A stretch of DNA of 64,000 bases. Source: Microstegium vimineum. Its lineage: Eukaryota > Streptophyta > Magnoliopsida > Poales > Poaceae. The notes beneath the pieces are model-generated. The model saw only the letters and a program-made list of their open reading frames with translations. It had not been told where the DNA came from and searched no databases. Each line of letters opens with the position of its first letter. The stretch's first letter is position 1. Position numbers and translations under genes: made by a program. Where the stretch lies: positions 14,603,263-14,667,262 of the forward strand of contig CM039126.1 of assembly GCA_022036555.1 (NCBI GenBank), written 5' to 3'. This document shows, in pieces, positions 35,606-48,008 of the stretch.

Positions 35606-37208
35606 TATTAACACTGTATTTTGGCGCGACCAAGAAAATACGGGTGGGTCTCGAGAACGGAAGAATATGCTGCACATGTGGACCCAGAAGGCTGGTTAAG
35701 GAAACTGATTCGGAGGAGATCACGCATATCAACTATTGAGATACATTCGGTGGGATGCACCAAGGATTGAGGCCCAAGGCATCCAAGTTTCCTTATTTTG
35801 GCCAGCGACCGATTTTAAGCTAGGGTTACACTATGGTCTATAAATAGCGAGGTTAGGAGAGTCGTAAAAGACATCCAATCAATCAAATACACAACTAGCA
35901 CTTAGTTTCCGGCCTCCGGCCAACCCTAGGAGTAGGAGTAGAGTATATTTCGGTGAACCTTTGACGAATTGGGCTGCATCGACCAGATTGACCTCCTCTT
36001 TGCTTGTAAGTCTAGCCTCGGTTCATGTCTCGTTTGTACGACTGTATTGTGTAACTCGTGCAAGCTTGGTATGAGCTAGTTATCGGTTTGAATCTATTAT
36101 TCATGGGGCTGCATTGCTTCAATCTCACATGAATCATGGTTTCGAGCTAGTTATTGGCTCTATTAGATTGGCGATCTAATAGATTTATTAAGTTATCGAT
36201 ATTGTCTGTTATGCTTTGTTTAATCTATTGCTATAATATCATGCCCAACCTCAACTGATAGATTGGCCTGTGCTTTATTTTCTATCTAGATCTATTGCCC
36301 CTAATGCATTTACTTTCATACTTAGAGAGGCAATAGATCTAAGATCATATCGGCTAATCCTTTGGTTGCGGTTGTCACATGTTGCGGTTTCGAGACATAT
36401 GTTCAGTTATTAGATTGGTTTGAGGGTGGTTGGATCTGGTTCAACATACGTGGTATGACATATCTACCGGACCCCACTGCCATGTGTGTTGGGTTATGTC
36501 TGTCCAAACTTAGATCCGTCCGAGGTTGGATGTATGGATCTTGTTCAAGCTTCATGGATCCCATATCGGCTAACGTAGCCGATCCAGTTACGGCTCAATC
36601 ATATGATGCATGTACTTTATTGTCTTAATCTGCTAGATCTATTGAATGTACTAGACGTGGCTTGGCTTGTTTACTTTTATGGCTGCATGGAAACACCCCA
36701 ATGCTAGTAAATCAGTCAGGTTATCGGGTTAATTGTCATCATGGCTGCATGGGAACACACCTCTGTTGATGATTAATCTTTATCTGATATGCTCAGTAGG
36801 TTTGGTAGTTTGATGTCGATAATGTTACGCGTGTCGTATCTTTACCTTATTCTTGTAATACGATCGACTAATCATACATTCTATGCATGAATATCCCGTG
36901 ATAACCGTTCATACATTATTATTGCACTTTAAACTGTTCGGAGTTGACTCTTTAGTCAATATCCTATATTCATTGGCTATATGAGAGCCGCACACTCATA
37001 GAACTGTCTGGCAACAACCGCCAGGTTCCATAATTTGACGTTTCACTTCCTTGTCAATTGCAGGTCAAATTGACTGGCACGCCTGAGATCGATCCCTGAA
37101 GTGGCATAAGCCGTTTTAGAGGTTTAGGAGATCAAGCTCTGCTGCTGCATGGTCTCCGCAGACCTTGCACGGTGCTGACGCCAGAAGACCCCATTTTTGG
37201 CATCAACA
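35606..37208 (+). mobile_element. 5' LTR of the Tat element
   Basis: 1603 bp. Begins TATTAACAC where the 3' LTR has TGTTAACAC (G to A at the terminal dinucleotide) and ends ATCAACA. A TATA box (GTCTATAAATAGCG) lies near 35834. It is longer than the 3' LTR mainly because of about 60 bp near 36835-36895 that are missing there between short ATG repeats. Confidence 0.9.
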
Positions 37209-37212
37209 CATT

Positions 37213-37235
37213 TTGGCACGCCCAGTGGGATCACA
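37213..37235 (+). other. Primer-binding-site region of the Tat element
   Basis: Shortly after the LTR end comes TTTGGCACGCCCAGTGGG, the position and style of the tRNA primer-binding site in many grass Tat-type gypsy elements. The tRNA was not identified. Confidence 0.6.
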
Positions 37236-37250
37236 ATCGCCAAACATGGA

Positions 37251-37680
37251 TGTCGACGAAATATGCGTCGCAGTCTACCTATGGGGTACCCTATGGTAGT
37301 AGATTGTAGGCGGAGGTGTGGAGACGACGATCAAGCGTAACACAAAGAACGTAGACACGACGATTTATACAGGTTCAGGCCGGCAAATCGCCGTAATGCC
37401 CTACGTCCTGTGTTCTGGTGGCTGGATTGATATGAGTATTAGGTTACATGAGGTGTAGATGAGATCTGAGAGAGATTGTGAGAGAGATTGTCTTTTGGGG
37501 GGTCCCATGTCCCTCCTTATATATGCCAAAGGGACAGGGTTACTAAATACAGTAGCCAATATGGTACTATTTGTGCGGTGCATGTCGTGTGCCGCACGTC
37601 TATGCCTTATGGGCTGGACCATCTTCTGGTCGGTAGGCCCATATGGTCCTGGGGGATATGCCGAGGTAATATCCCCAACA
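37251..37680 (-). mobile_element. 430-bp solo LTR inserted at the gag start codon, TSD ATGGA
   Basis: Plus-strand ends TGTCGACGAA and CCCCAACA give TG...CA borders. ATGGA occurs immediately on both sides (37246-37250 and 37681-37685). On the minus strand the LTR starts TGTTGGGGATATTACC and has a TATA box (GCATATATAAGGAGG, about 37512-37527), so it points left. No internal retroelement sequence remains. Confidence 0.88.
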
Positions 37681-40089
37681 ATGGACAACACTCATGTGCT
37701 CAACGTGATCTTGGAGGTGCTCAACGAGGAACAGAAGCTGTCGCTCCAGGAAGCACTGGACTCTTTCAAGGGCAAGTGCCTGCTGTCCTTCAGCAAGACT
37801 AGGGACAACGCGAGGCAGACAAGACATTTCTCGTACGTACTCATGTACGGGGATGAAGACCCACGAGTCAACCTCCAGCACAACCTTATGCAGGAGACCA
37901 TCCACAAGGCTATGTCTTCCACATTCACTAGCCATGGCGAATTGCTCGCTGGCTGTTTGCAGAACGCTGTAGCGGGAGCCCTCGGTCTGTAGGGAAGGTG
38001 CCTGGCTTTCTCCATGCCGCAAGGTGGGGATCATGCTTTGGCAAGCAAAGCTCTGGAAGGTCCATTCTCCGGATCTCATGGGGCTAGCAGTGCACCCACT
38101 GACGGAGGAGGCAACTTGAAAACGGACCTCAACAGCCGATGGAAAACCCTGGTGGAAACGCGTCGGTTGCACAGTATACCTCTTACGGTGCAAGACCGGC
38201 TCCAGATTTTGGCGCACCACCATTTCCTGGAGGCGCGGTGCCCGGCGAAGTCTCTTTTGGGGTACCACCATGCCCCCCCCACCACTACGCACCAAGCGTC
38301 CAAGAAGGGCTGGGACATCCCAGTGGTCAGCAGGGTTATGGGGGCTCGACTCATCATCAGCAAACGCCACCCCATATTGATTAGTTGATGAACTAGGTAG
38401 CCGATATGGTGCAACGCCAATTCGGTCTGAAACCCAGGAAGCAGTCCATTGCCTACCGAAAGCCATACCCTGAATGGTGTGACTGAGTGGCTCTGCCTTA
38501 CAGATACAAGGTACCTGAGTTCACTAAGTTCACTGGGACTAGCCAGGTATCAACCATGGAACACATCAGCCAATACCTGGTGCAGTTGGGCGAGATAGCC
38601 GATGACCAGACGCATAGGGTTCGGTTTCTTCCCTGTATCCCTGTCTGGTTCGGCCTTCTCTTGGTTTGATTCCTTGCCGTACCAATCCATCACTAGGTGG
38701 AAGGAACTAGAGAATAAGTTCCATCAGTACTTTGAATCTAGTAACACAAAAAAAAGGGGTCACAGATCTGGTCGACATCAGGCAAGGGAACAATGAGCTG
38801 GGGAGCAGTTACCTCCAGAGGTTTAGAGAGGTGAGAAATCAGTGCTACCGGCTAACGCTATCTGACGCGGAGGTCGTTAGCATTGCTATTCATGGTTTGG
38901 TCCCGACAATCATAGAGAAGATTGGGATGGACTGCTCAAGCTTGTCAAAATTGGCTAGCAAGATCACCAACATCGAGGCCAACTACCGATATCCATGCTA
39001 CAGTGGCAAGGCTCAGAAGATCGGCAACGTGGAGCTGATCACAGTGGAGGATATTACTGGAGCTGCCAACTGTGACGAAGAATCCAACGAGATCGCCGCT
39101 GTAGAATGGGCCTGGACGAACTCGGAATACATGCCATGGGCAAAGGCCAAAGCTATCAAAGGAGCAAAGAAATATAACTTCGATGTTATAAAGGCCGACA
39201 AGATCTTTGACTATTTGCTCGACAAGGGGCAGATCAAACTGATTATAGGCTACAAGATCCCTTTGGCCGATGAGATCAAGTCCAGGAAGTTCTGCAAGTT
39301 CCATGACACATACACCCATAGCACCAACGACTGCAGGGTGTTCCAGGACATGATCCAGAATGCCATCACCTCAGGAAGGATTGGCTTGGAGAAGACCAAG
39401 GGTAATCCATTCCCCGCGAACATGGTGGCATTATCCTTTCCGATGAACATGGCCGCGGCGAAGGCTAGAGCACCCATCACCGAGAAAAACAAAGCAGCTG
39501 AGAAGCACAAGGAAGGTAAGACGGAGCGAGATCTTCCTATCCGACGACGTCCCACCAACAGAATCCTATTGAACAAATGGGAACGACAAAGGGAAAAGAA
39601 GGAGGAGCAACAGGAGAGAGAGTGGCAGGAGCTGGTCGAACAAGAAGAGAGGATGAGGATCCAGGACGAAAACGGGTATCATTGGGATTGTCCTTTTTTC
39701 GTGCATTGCTGGAATGCTAGACTCAGGCTTCCTTACCCAAACGATTGTACAGAATGCAGCAGTCAGTACCAAGGGTACAGGCAGTCAAGAGACAACCGCC
39801 GATCTGTACATCACAGGTTGAGCTACAAAACGGATCGGCGCCAAAAAATGGAGGACCTCCACAATCGGTCTAAGAAAGAGTTGACCGACGAAGGCGCTGT
39901 GAACCAGAAACACGCACCGCAAGAGGGCCAATGGTGTCCTGGAGGACTGACCACGATCCAGAAGCGTCGGGTCCAGCGCTTAAGAAATGACGAGTTACAG
40001 GGAAAAAAGCCCAAGGTGTGGTGGGTCAAGCAAGATGGAGAGAAGAGCAAGGCGACATCGTCCATCTTCGCTATATTCATGCTGCCTAC
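37681..40089 (+). pseudogene. Gag of the Tat element, broken
   Basis: The reading begins MDNTHVLNVILEVLNEEQ, with its ATG supplied by the duplicated target site of the solo LTR. A first part ends at a stop (37992). A Pro/Gly/Tyr-rich part (38139-38384) lies in another frame. The retrotransposon gag core follows, with FSWFDSLPYQSITRWKELE (about 38655-38715) and YLQRFREVRNQCYRLTLSD (about 38809-38865). A CKFHDTYTHSTNDC motif (about 39294-39334) resembles the zinc-binding CxxH...H...C knuckle of Tat gag. A highly charged Lys/Glu/Arg tail comes next. Gag would package the RNA. At least two frame changes and a stop make it a pseudogene; its 3' part is cut by the Athila-like insertion at 40089. Confidence 0.82.
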
Positions 40090-42129
40090 TATTGGTATTT
40101 CTTAACACACACAGATAAATCCGCAAGCACATGGATACCGCTGTAGCTTTCACCCGAGAGTATTCCAAAATGGTATCGATTTCCACGGGGAACGTGAAGT
40201 GTACTAGAGAAGAACTAAGATCGTCCAAGGGTAGATAAGATAAATGGGTAGAGAGATTTTAGAGTTTTCTAAGGGGTTTATCTAATCAAAGGTCCACGAT
40301 ACTCTACCTACTTTCGAGCAATAGTACCTTCCCGACTCTCGATTAAGACTGGGAAAAAGGTAGTCAGGGGGGAGGCTGGCAAAAACTCTACGAAAACACC
40401 AACCCGAACGTGGTGGACTACAAAGGCCTTACATAGCTATCACCCCTGGGGCTACCACAACTATCCGTAGGATTGGGCGCAAACTGAGGTAAACTCTAGT
40501 CTAGACACCATGTCTACACTATCGATTACTACTCTAGTCCCGTACGAAAACTAGAGCACTCAATACGAGCAGAGATCCCGTAAATAGAATAAAGTAAGAA
40601 CTTAAATAAGATACATAGAAATAATCAATGAAGAACCTGGAGATTGCTCTGAACCAGATGCTGCACAGGTACAATGTTGAGGAAGATCCGACAGATCCGG
40701 CTCTTCCTAGCTCTCTCCTCCTCTCTCTCACCTCTAATTACAACTAGATGAGATAGAACTAGACACTACTACAGAATTCAACTTCCGTAGCGCCGTCCAG
40801 TAGGTCTCCGAGGCGGGCACCTATTTTTGCCCGCAACGGTTAATCCCGCGATTTACCGTGGCGGACATTTTTTATTTACCGCGATGGGCAAAAATGCCCG
40901 CCACGGTACCGTGGCGGACAACTTAAAATGTCCGTCACGGAAAATAGTCTATTCACCGTGGCGGACATCTTAAGGTGTCCGCCATGATAAATCGATTTAC
41001 CGTGGTGGGCCTGCAATATTGTCCGCCGCGGTAAACAAGTGCCCCACATAGCCCAAATATTGGTCCATTATCACGCTCCAGTATATATAGACGAGTTAGG
41101 GTTTGGGTACCACATTCCTCATTTCCTTCTCTCCCTCCCGCGTCGTCTCTGTCTCTCTCGTTGTCTCCCTCACAGATTCTCTCTCTCCCTAAAAAATCTC
41201 TCCCTCAAAAAAAGTAGTACTGGCCGGTGACGGCGACCTGCAAGCAAGCTGGGCAACTAGCACTAGCTGGTGGCCGGCAGATTCTCTCTCTCACAGCCCA
41301 ACTAGCACTAGCTGGTGGCGGTGACCGGCCGGCAGGCTGGCTGGAGCAGCGGCGGTGCCGACGGCGGACGAGGAGGTGGCGGCCGGGACCAGTGCGAAGC
41401 ACGAGGAGGAGAAGGCGTAGTAGAATAAAGTAAGAACTGAAATAAGATACATAGAAATAATAAATGAAGAACCTGGAGATTGCTCCATACCAGATGCTAC
41501 AAAGGTACAATGTTGAGGAAGATCCGACAGATCCGGCTTCTCCTAGCTCTCTCCTCCTCTCTCTCACCTTTAATTACAAATAGATAAGCTAGAACTAGAA
41601 GAACTAGATCTAGACAACTAGAGGGACCTCTCTCCTTCTCTACTTCTAATTGAAACCCTAGCTTTTGCTCTGGAAAAGAATAATGAGATGAGATGATCCT
41701 CATGGGGGTTAGGGGCCCTACTTATATAGCCTCCTCAAATGAACATCGGCCGTTGGATAAAACCGACCTTAGGCGAAGGGTTTAGATTGATCCTCAAAGG
41801 CGGTGGAGCACGATCCGCGAAGTTGACTCTGATTAGTTGCTGAGGTAGGGCGGGCGCCCTGGCTCTGGGCCCGTTTCGCCTCTTGTTCCTTCTGGTGTTT
41901 CCTAGAACCTTCTAGAGTACAGAAAATTGTGCGGTTGATAATTATCTCTATGTAAACATGACATGTTGGTCTTTCCTTGGTATTTCCTGATAACCCCCTA
42001 CATAAACAGACGTTCACCAAAACTTGTGGAATTCTGTTAGTATAAACCCTAATTCTAGCTATTGGTTTCATTTAGATCCTTTTCCTTGTTTAGTTGATGG
42101 TTAAAATTAGTACTTAAGGACCGTCAACA
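40090..42129 (-). mobile_element. 3' LTR of the Athila-like element with CACTA-derived insert
   Basis: 2040 bp. On the minus strand it starts TGTTGACGGTCC next to a purine tract (42130-42150, complement AAGCTTGGGGAGT), which marks it as the 3' LTR. The other tip reads TATTGG where TG is expected. Inside, 40764-41420 is foreign CACTA-type sequence. A 179-bp segment of the LTR is present on both sides of that insert (40585-40763 and 41421-41599). Confidence 0.8.
40764..41420. mobile_element. CACTA fragment inside the Athila LTR
   Basis: Begins CACTACTACAGAATTC. It has repeated CCGTGGCGGACA-type motifs, each in both orientations (40850-41035), a TATA-bearing segment (CAGTATATATAGACGAG, about 41081), a C/T-rich leader, and a GC-rich stretch with a repeated CAACTAGCACTAGCTGGTGG phrase. 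This is the layout of a CACTA 5' end with promoter. The right terminus is absent. Confidence 0.7.
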
Positions 42130-43735
42130 ACTCCCCAAGCTTACCTTTTGCTCGTCCCTAAGCAAAGATGAACTCGATGATGGATCAGGAGTTGCTACAA
42201 TGCTTTCACACCTTAAAGGTACACATGCGTTCAAACAAGAATTCTCTTATGGATTAGAGTAAACTATTCCGACTTTCAAACTTACCCATATTACCTTTAA
42301 CCATGGGGCTTATAGCCATCACTTGGGTCTTGAGTAATTGAAAAGTAGAATGGTCAAGCCAAGCACTATGTCTCAAGCTCTTCACTCTACCTTCATCCTG
42401 GAGTTTTGCAAAGTTTTCAAAATAAAACTCAAAGTCTCTTTTGTATGACCTTCTCAAGTCTCTCTATATGTGGTATTTGGGGATCCTTACCAGGCAATAA
42501 TGGTGTTATGCCTTCTCTCACTCACCCTATAACTAATAGGCAATATATGGAGTTCATAGGTGGGGAGAAACAACACATACATACTTGCAAAGCAATTATA
42601 AAGTGAAACAATGGATCCAGAGAAACAGGGTATACAATCAAATCAAGATGTGCATGTGTATGGGATAAATGGTGGATGTATGAGGGTGGATATGTGGTGG
42701 ATATATAATGGTTTATGGTGGATATATGAGGGTGTATGATGGAAACCTAATTTTACTCTGCTCCTTGAATATATATATATACATCTCTTTTGGAACTTGG
42801 AATTTTTAGAGAACTTGGGCTTCCTTTTTTTAGAGAGGCGGGCATCTAAGTACCCATTGTTTTGATAGGACACGTGTCCATGTTTTACTCTCTTTATTAT
42901 TATTATTATTATTTTTCACAACCCAAAGTCTCTTTCTATAATAACACTTTTGAGAGATGATAACAAGGAAATCTTTGGAGCAGTTAAATTTGTGGTAATG
43001 AAATATATGGATAGGTGGAGAACTGGGATATTTTTGGTTACTTACTCCTAAGGTAGGAGTAGAGCATTTTTCTGGTGGATCTAAATGACATATATATGGA
43101 TGTGTACTTCCAGGATAGAAGTAGCATATATGAGTGAAGTGTACGTGATCTTGATTTTAAAAGCATGACAAGTCTCTAACGGTCAACAAAGCTTGACAAA
43201 ACTCAATGCAAATACAAGCAATGAATATGATAGTGAATGTTTTCCTAATCTACCAGACATGTATATTTTGCTATGGTAGGAATTCAATCTCTCGTCATAC
43301 AGAGACTCATCATGTAATATTTTTAATTTTCAAAAGATAAACTCTCCAGAACTCTAGTATTGCTAGGAACAAGATAAATAGTAACTCAAACTTTTTCATA
43401 TCATACCTATCAACTACCTAGACTTAGCTCAAGCATTTGCAACCCAGAAGTTTCAAGTTCAGATTAAATCTTATGTCAAAACAGTTATGTCTAGAACTCG
43501 GGAGAATAAGGATACTTACCTGGATACATGGGGGTGCTCTCCCCCAAGCTGGATGTTGACATAGTCGTTCACTCTTGCTGTTGATATATTATATCTTATT
43601 GAAGCTTCCAAATCCTGCATAACTCAAATAGACAACAAATCTCGTGGAATTGATTAATCATTAGTGGTTGGCCACTTAAACCTTAGTTGTCTAGAGCATG
43701 ATTGATTCTAGATTGGATCATTAAATTGTAAAAAT
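42130..43735 (-). other. Non-coding region between Athila pol and 3' LTR
   Basis: About 1.6 kb of AT-rich sequence where some Athila elements have an env-like ORF. None is readable here. An (ATT)n microsatellite lies at about 42892-42914, and several short GGTGGATAT-type repeats near 42670-42730. Confidence 0.55.
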
Positions 43736-45105
43736 TCAATCAAGTCAATTTCTTCTAAGTTCTCAGGTTCAAGAAAAACTTTCAAACGTTGACCATTTAC
43801 CTTGAATATGTTACCTGTATTGTCCTGAAGTGTGACAACACCATGTGATGCAACTTCAATCACTTTGAATGGTCCTTCCCATTTACTTCAAAGTTTTCCA
43901 TGACCAAAGAGCTTCACTCTTGAGTTGAATAGCAGAACTTTATCACCAGGTGTAAACTCTTTGTGCTTGATTCTCTTGTCATGCCACCTTTTTGTCCTCT
44001 CTTTGTAGATCTTGGAATTGTGATAAGCTTTTTCTCTCCATTCCTCTAGCTCAGATATTTGCATCTAACGTTTCTTACCAGCCAAGTGGAGATCCATGTT
44101 CCATTTCTTGATGGCCCAATGAGCTCTGAATTCCAATTCAACAAGTAGGTGACATGTTTTTCCATATAGAAGCTGATAAGGTGTCATGCCTATGGGTGTT
44201 TTGTATGTAGTTCTATACACCCACAGTGCATTGTGAAGCTTGTACTTCCATTTCTTTCCCATCTCATCCATGGTCTTATGCAGAATGTTCTTGATTTGCT
44301 TATTTGATGTTTCAGCTTGACCGCTAGTTTGAGGATGGTATGGAGTTGCAATGTTGTGCTTGACTCCATATTCTGCTAGGAACAACCGAAATGTTTTGTC
44401 GATGAAATGCGATCCTCCATCACTTATGACCATTCGGGGCATTCCGAATCTTGGGAATATCACTTCATGGAACATCTTCTTAGCATGCTTGGAGTCGGCA
44501 GTTTGATATGGTAATGCTTCTACCCACTTGGATACGTAGTCAACTGCCACCAAGATGTATTCAGCATCTCCAGACCTTGGGAATGGTCCCATGTAGTCAA
44601 TTCCCCAGACATCAAACAACTCTAATTGAAGGTTGTTAGTGAGTGGCATTTCATTCCTAGCATTAATGTTTCCATGCTTCTGGCATCTGACACATCTTCT
44701 AATGAACTGTTTTCTATCTTCATACATTGTTGGCCAGTAGAATCCGCCTTGCCAGATCTTTGCATGTGTACGGTACACTCCATAGTGTCCTCCATAAGGT
44801 GATGCGTGCAATCTATCTATAATCTTCATGTCTTCAACCATTGGGACACATCTCCGTAGCAGTCCATCAGCACAAACCCGATAGAGATACGGATCATCCC
44901 ATAAGTGGCAACGAGAGTCATACTGGAGCTTCCTTTTGTCACCTCCTGGTGGAACATATCCTGAAATCATATAATTCACAATATCCGCATACCAAGGTTC
45001 CAAGTGTGTTACCTTGAGGAGTGTATCGTCCATTAAATAGTCATTAATAGGCAATTCATGTTCATTTTTATGTTGAAGCCTAGACAAGTGATCAGCTACT
45101 GAATT
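43736..45105 (-). pseudogene. Integrase of the Athila-like element
   Basis: The reading 45087-44065 (340 residues) contains the HHCC zinc module (H94, H101, C132, C135). It also has the catalytic DD35E triad: D164 in WGIDYMGPFP, D223 in ISDGGSHF and E259 in GQAETSNKQ. Integrase inserts the DNA copy into the genome. It is in the same frame as the reverse transcriptase upstream but separated by a TAA at about 45105. The C-terminal part (MQISELEEWREKAYHNSK onwards) continues in frame after a TAG at about 44062 and meets another stop near 43888. Catalytic residues are intact; translation is not. Confidence 0.9.
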
Positions 45106-46450
45106 TTATACTCCGTTCTTGTCTCTTATTTCTATGTCAAATTCTTTGAGTAAAAGAATCCATCTTATAAGCCGAGTTTTAGCATCTTTCTTAGTGAGCA
45201 AGTATTTAAGAGCAGCATGATCTGAATAAATGATTACCTTAGCTCCTACTAAGTAAGATCTAAACTTGTCTATCACAAAGACTACTGCCAACAACTCTTT
45301 TTTAGTGGTAGCATAATTGAGTTGTGGCCCAGACAAGGTTTTGCTAGCATAAGAAATAGCATAGTGCTTTTTATCCTTGGTTTGGCCTAAGACATCACCT
45401 ACTGCAAAGTCACTAGCATCACACATAATCTCGAAGGGTAGCGTCCAATCGGGTGGTTGGATGATTGGAGCCAAAATGAGTGCTTTCTTGAGAATTTCTA
45501 AAGCTTCATAACACTCATTAGTGAAAACAAAAGGTACATCTTTGGCTAAAAGGCTAGTCAGGGGTCTAGCTATTTGGGAAAAGTTTTTAATGAAACGCCT
45601 ATAGAACCCTGCGTGGCCTAGAAAGCTTCGGATTCCTTTCACATTTGTGGAAGGTGGAAGTTGCTCAATAACTTCAATCTTTGCTCTATCCACTTCTATC
45701 CCACGTTCGGACACCTTGTGTCCTAGCACTATTCCTTCCTTAACCATGAAATGACATTTTTCCCAGTTCCGGACTGAGTGCTTTTCTTCACACCACTGTA
45801 AGACTTTGTCTAAATTCTCTAGACAATCGTCAAAGGTTTTGCCATAGACGGTAAAATCATCCATGAACACCTCCATGATTTTCTTGATCATGTCAGAGAA
45901 AATAGACATCATGCACCGTTGGAACGAAGCTGGAGCATTGCACATTCCAAACGACATTAGTCGATAAGCATATGTTCCATAAGGGCATGTAAAAGTGGTC
46001 TTACTTTGGTCATCAGGGTGGATTGGGATTTGATGATATCCGGAATAACCATCAAGGAAACAAAAGAAAGAGTTCTTTGCAAGCCGTTCCAACATTTCAT
46101 CAATGAAGGGTAACGGGAAGTGATCTTTCTTTGTAGCCTTGTTAAGTTTCCGGTAGTCAATGCACATGCGCCACCCAGTGGCAGTGCGTTGAGGGATGAG
46201 TTCATTTTTCTCATTTCTTACAACTGTAGTCCCTCCTTTCTTTGGCACAACTTGGACAGGGCTAACCCACTCACTATGCGGTACATGATAGATAATCCCG
46301 GCGTGCAAAAGTTTCAAGACCTCTTTCTTAACGACCTCTCGCATAGCATTGTTAAGTCTTCGTTGTGGTTCCCTTAAAGGTGACGAATCAGGATCGATGG
46401 GAATTCTATGAGTACAAAGAACTGGACTAATTCCAATGAGATCATGGAGT
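45106..46450 (-). pseudogene. Reverse transcriptase-RNase H of the Athila-like element
   Basis: The reading 46344-45106 (412 residues, counted from its first in-frame start) holds the RT motifs in order: GWRMCIDYRKLNKATKKDHF (57-76), FLDGYSGYHQIPIHP (96-110), CPYGTYAYRLMSFGMCNAPA (120-139) and the catalytic FMDD (160-163). RNase H follows, with FEIMCDASDFAVG and IIYSDHAALKYLL. The frame extends upstream to a one-base shift near 46450, where THRIPIDPDS and REPQRRLNNAMREVV can be read. The catalytic residues look intact. Confidence 0.92.
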
Positions 46451-48008
46451 AGCCAAAGGCTGATTTATGTCTTTCTAGGATAGTGACAAGTCTATTGGTT
46501 TCCTCTTGGGAAAGCTTATCACTTATAATGATAGGAGTTTCTTTGTTATTATTGAGAAAGACATATTTCAAGCCAGAAGGAAGAGGTTTTAACTCGATTG
46601 AGGGTTGTGATGGCACTTTCAAAGGATCTAATTCGATAGATTCTGCTAGCTCTTCCTCTTCTTGAGTGAAGTGTTCATCATCAAGAGTTGGTTGAGACCA
46701 GTCTTCTAGAAATGCCACTAAGACTTCCTCAATAGGGTCTTGTTTAGGCTTGGGTTCTACTATTGCATTATTTGATCTTAAAATATTACCACCAATAGAA
46801 GAATTGCCTAGCTTGAATTTTAGGTGATCCTTGTTTGGTTGCTCTTGAAAGAGTGTTCCAAACGGTACGCCAATCAAGAGAGACATGTCCGAGATGTCAT
46901 AGATGTAAAAATATAAGTGATACTCGAACCCTGTTATGCATAAAGGAATGGACCTTATGACCCCATAACTTTCAAGAATAATTCCAGACGGAATTCTTAA
47001 AAGCTTATGTGATGGGATCAAAGATTCGTTGGGGCAAAGATGTTGGGCTAAAGCCCTTGAAATTATATTTATCCCAACGATAGGACTATAGTGAGCCTCT
47101 ATGGTGATTCCTATAAGTTTGCAAAGTATAATATCTGAAGGAGCGGTGATTCGGGCTACCTCAGTGGATAACTCCGATTCTACCGACCACTCACGGCTCA
47201 TGATGGCTGAGAGTCCTTTAATGTGCTCTAAAAGGAAAGCATCATTGTGTAGACTCTCATCCTCAAATGTTGCAGAGTGTACCAGAGGTTTCACTTGAAC
47301 TGGAAAATTCGAGGTGTTGCCAAAATCTTCAAAAAGATCTACCTCGATTTCAAAGAGGAACATATAAGGATGGGGTTCATCACTCTCTAAAGAGTGTTGT
47401 ATTCCCATAGGAGATGGTTCTATGGCAACCAAATCATTTGAAGGATTTGAAGGAATTTCAGATTCTATTGTTTGTTCCTCCTCAGGTTGATCGGGGCTTG
47501 GCTCGACTTCTTCTTCGGGAAATTCATCAAAAACTCCAGTGTAAGGGGTATTTTCAAGAATTTTATTTAGAAAGGTTTCTCCTTCTCTAATAGTTTTGTG
47601 CGAGAACGATCCTCCTGAAGATAGGTCAAGGTGGAGAGCAGCTTCCTTGTTAAGACCAAGATGGAAGTGCTAGAGTAATACATTGTCTAGCAAGGAAACG
47701 TTTGGATCGGAATTGATAAGGCTTATGAACCTAGCCCAAGCTCCACCTAGTGTCTCTTTCTCTTTTTGTTTGAACTGAAGAAATTCAATTCTAAGGGCTA
47801 CAATTTTAGAAAGAGGGAAGAAAGCAAGACAAAATTTGTCTCGAAGTTCATCCCAATTCCCATTTACGCTTCCAATAGAATGAGCATACCACTGTTTCGC
47901 TCTTCCCAAAAGTGAGAATGGAAATAATTTCCATTTTAAGGTCTCTTGTGTCATGCCAGCAATGATGAGGCAAGAACACAATTGCTCAAACTCTAGTCTA
48001 GACACCAC
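46374..48008 (-). pseudogene. Gag and pol N-terminal region of the Athila-like element
   Basis: From about 47987 leftwards the gag core reads MTQETLKWKLFPFSLLGRA, KQWYAHSIGSVNGNWDELRD and FFPLSKIVALRIEFLQFKQK. It is interrupted by a TAG near 47668, then continues in the same frame into an acidic linker and a pol N-terminal part (47432-46374) ending KSAFGYSMI at the frame shift. The protease region is divergent, with SPIVGINIISRAL in place of a clear D-S/T-G motif. The N terminus of gag is missing: the frame enters LTR sequence at about 47987. Confidence 0.82.

Noticed and set aside
37600..38466. 288-codon minus-strand ORF
   Set aside because: Opposite to the Tat gag and overlapping the inserted solo LTR; it spans two unrelated elements, so it is a chance frame.
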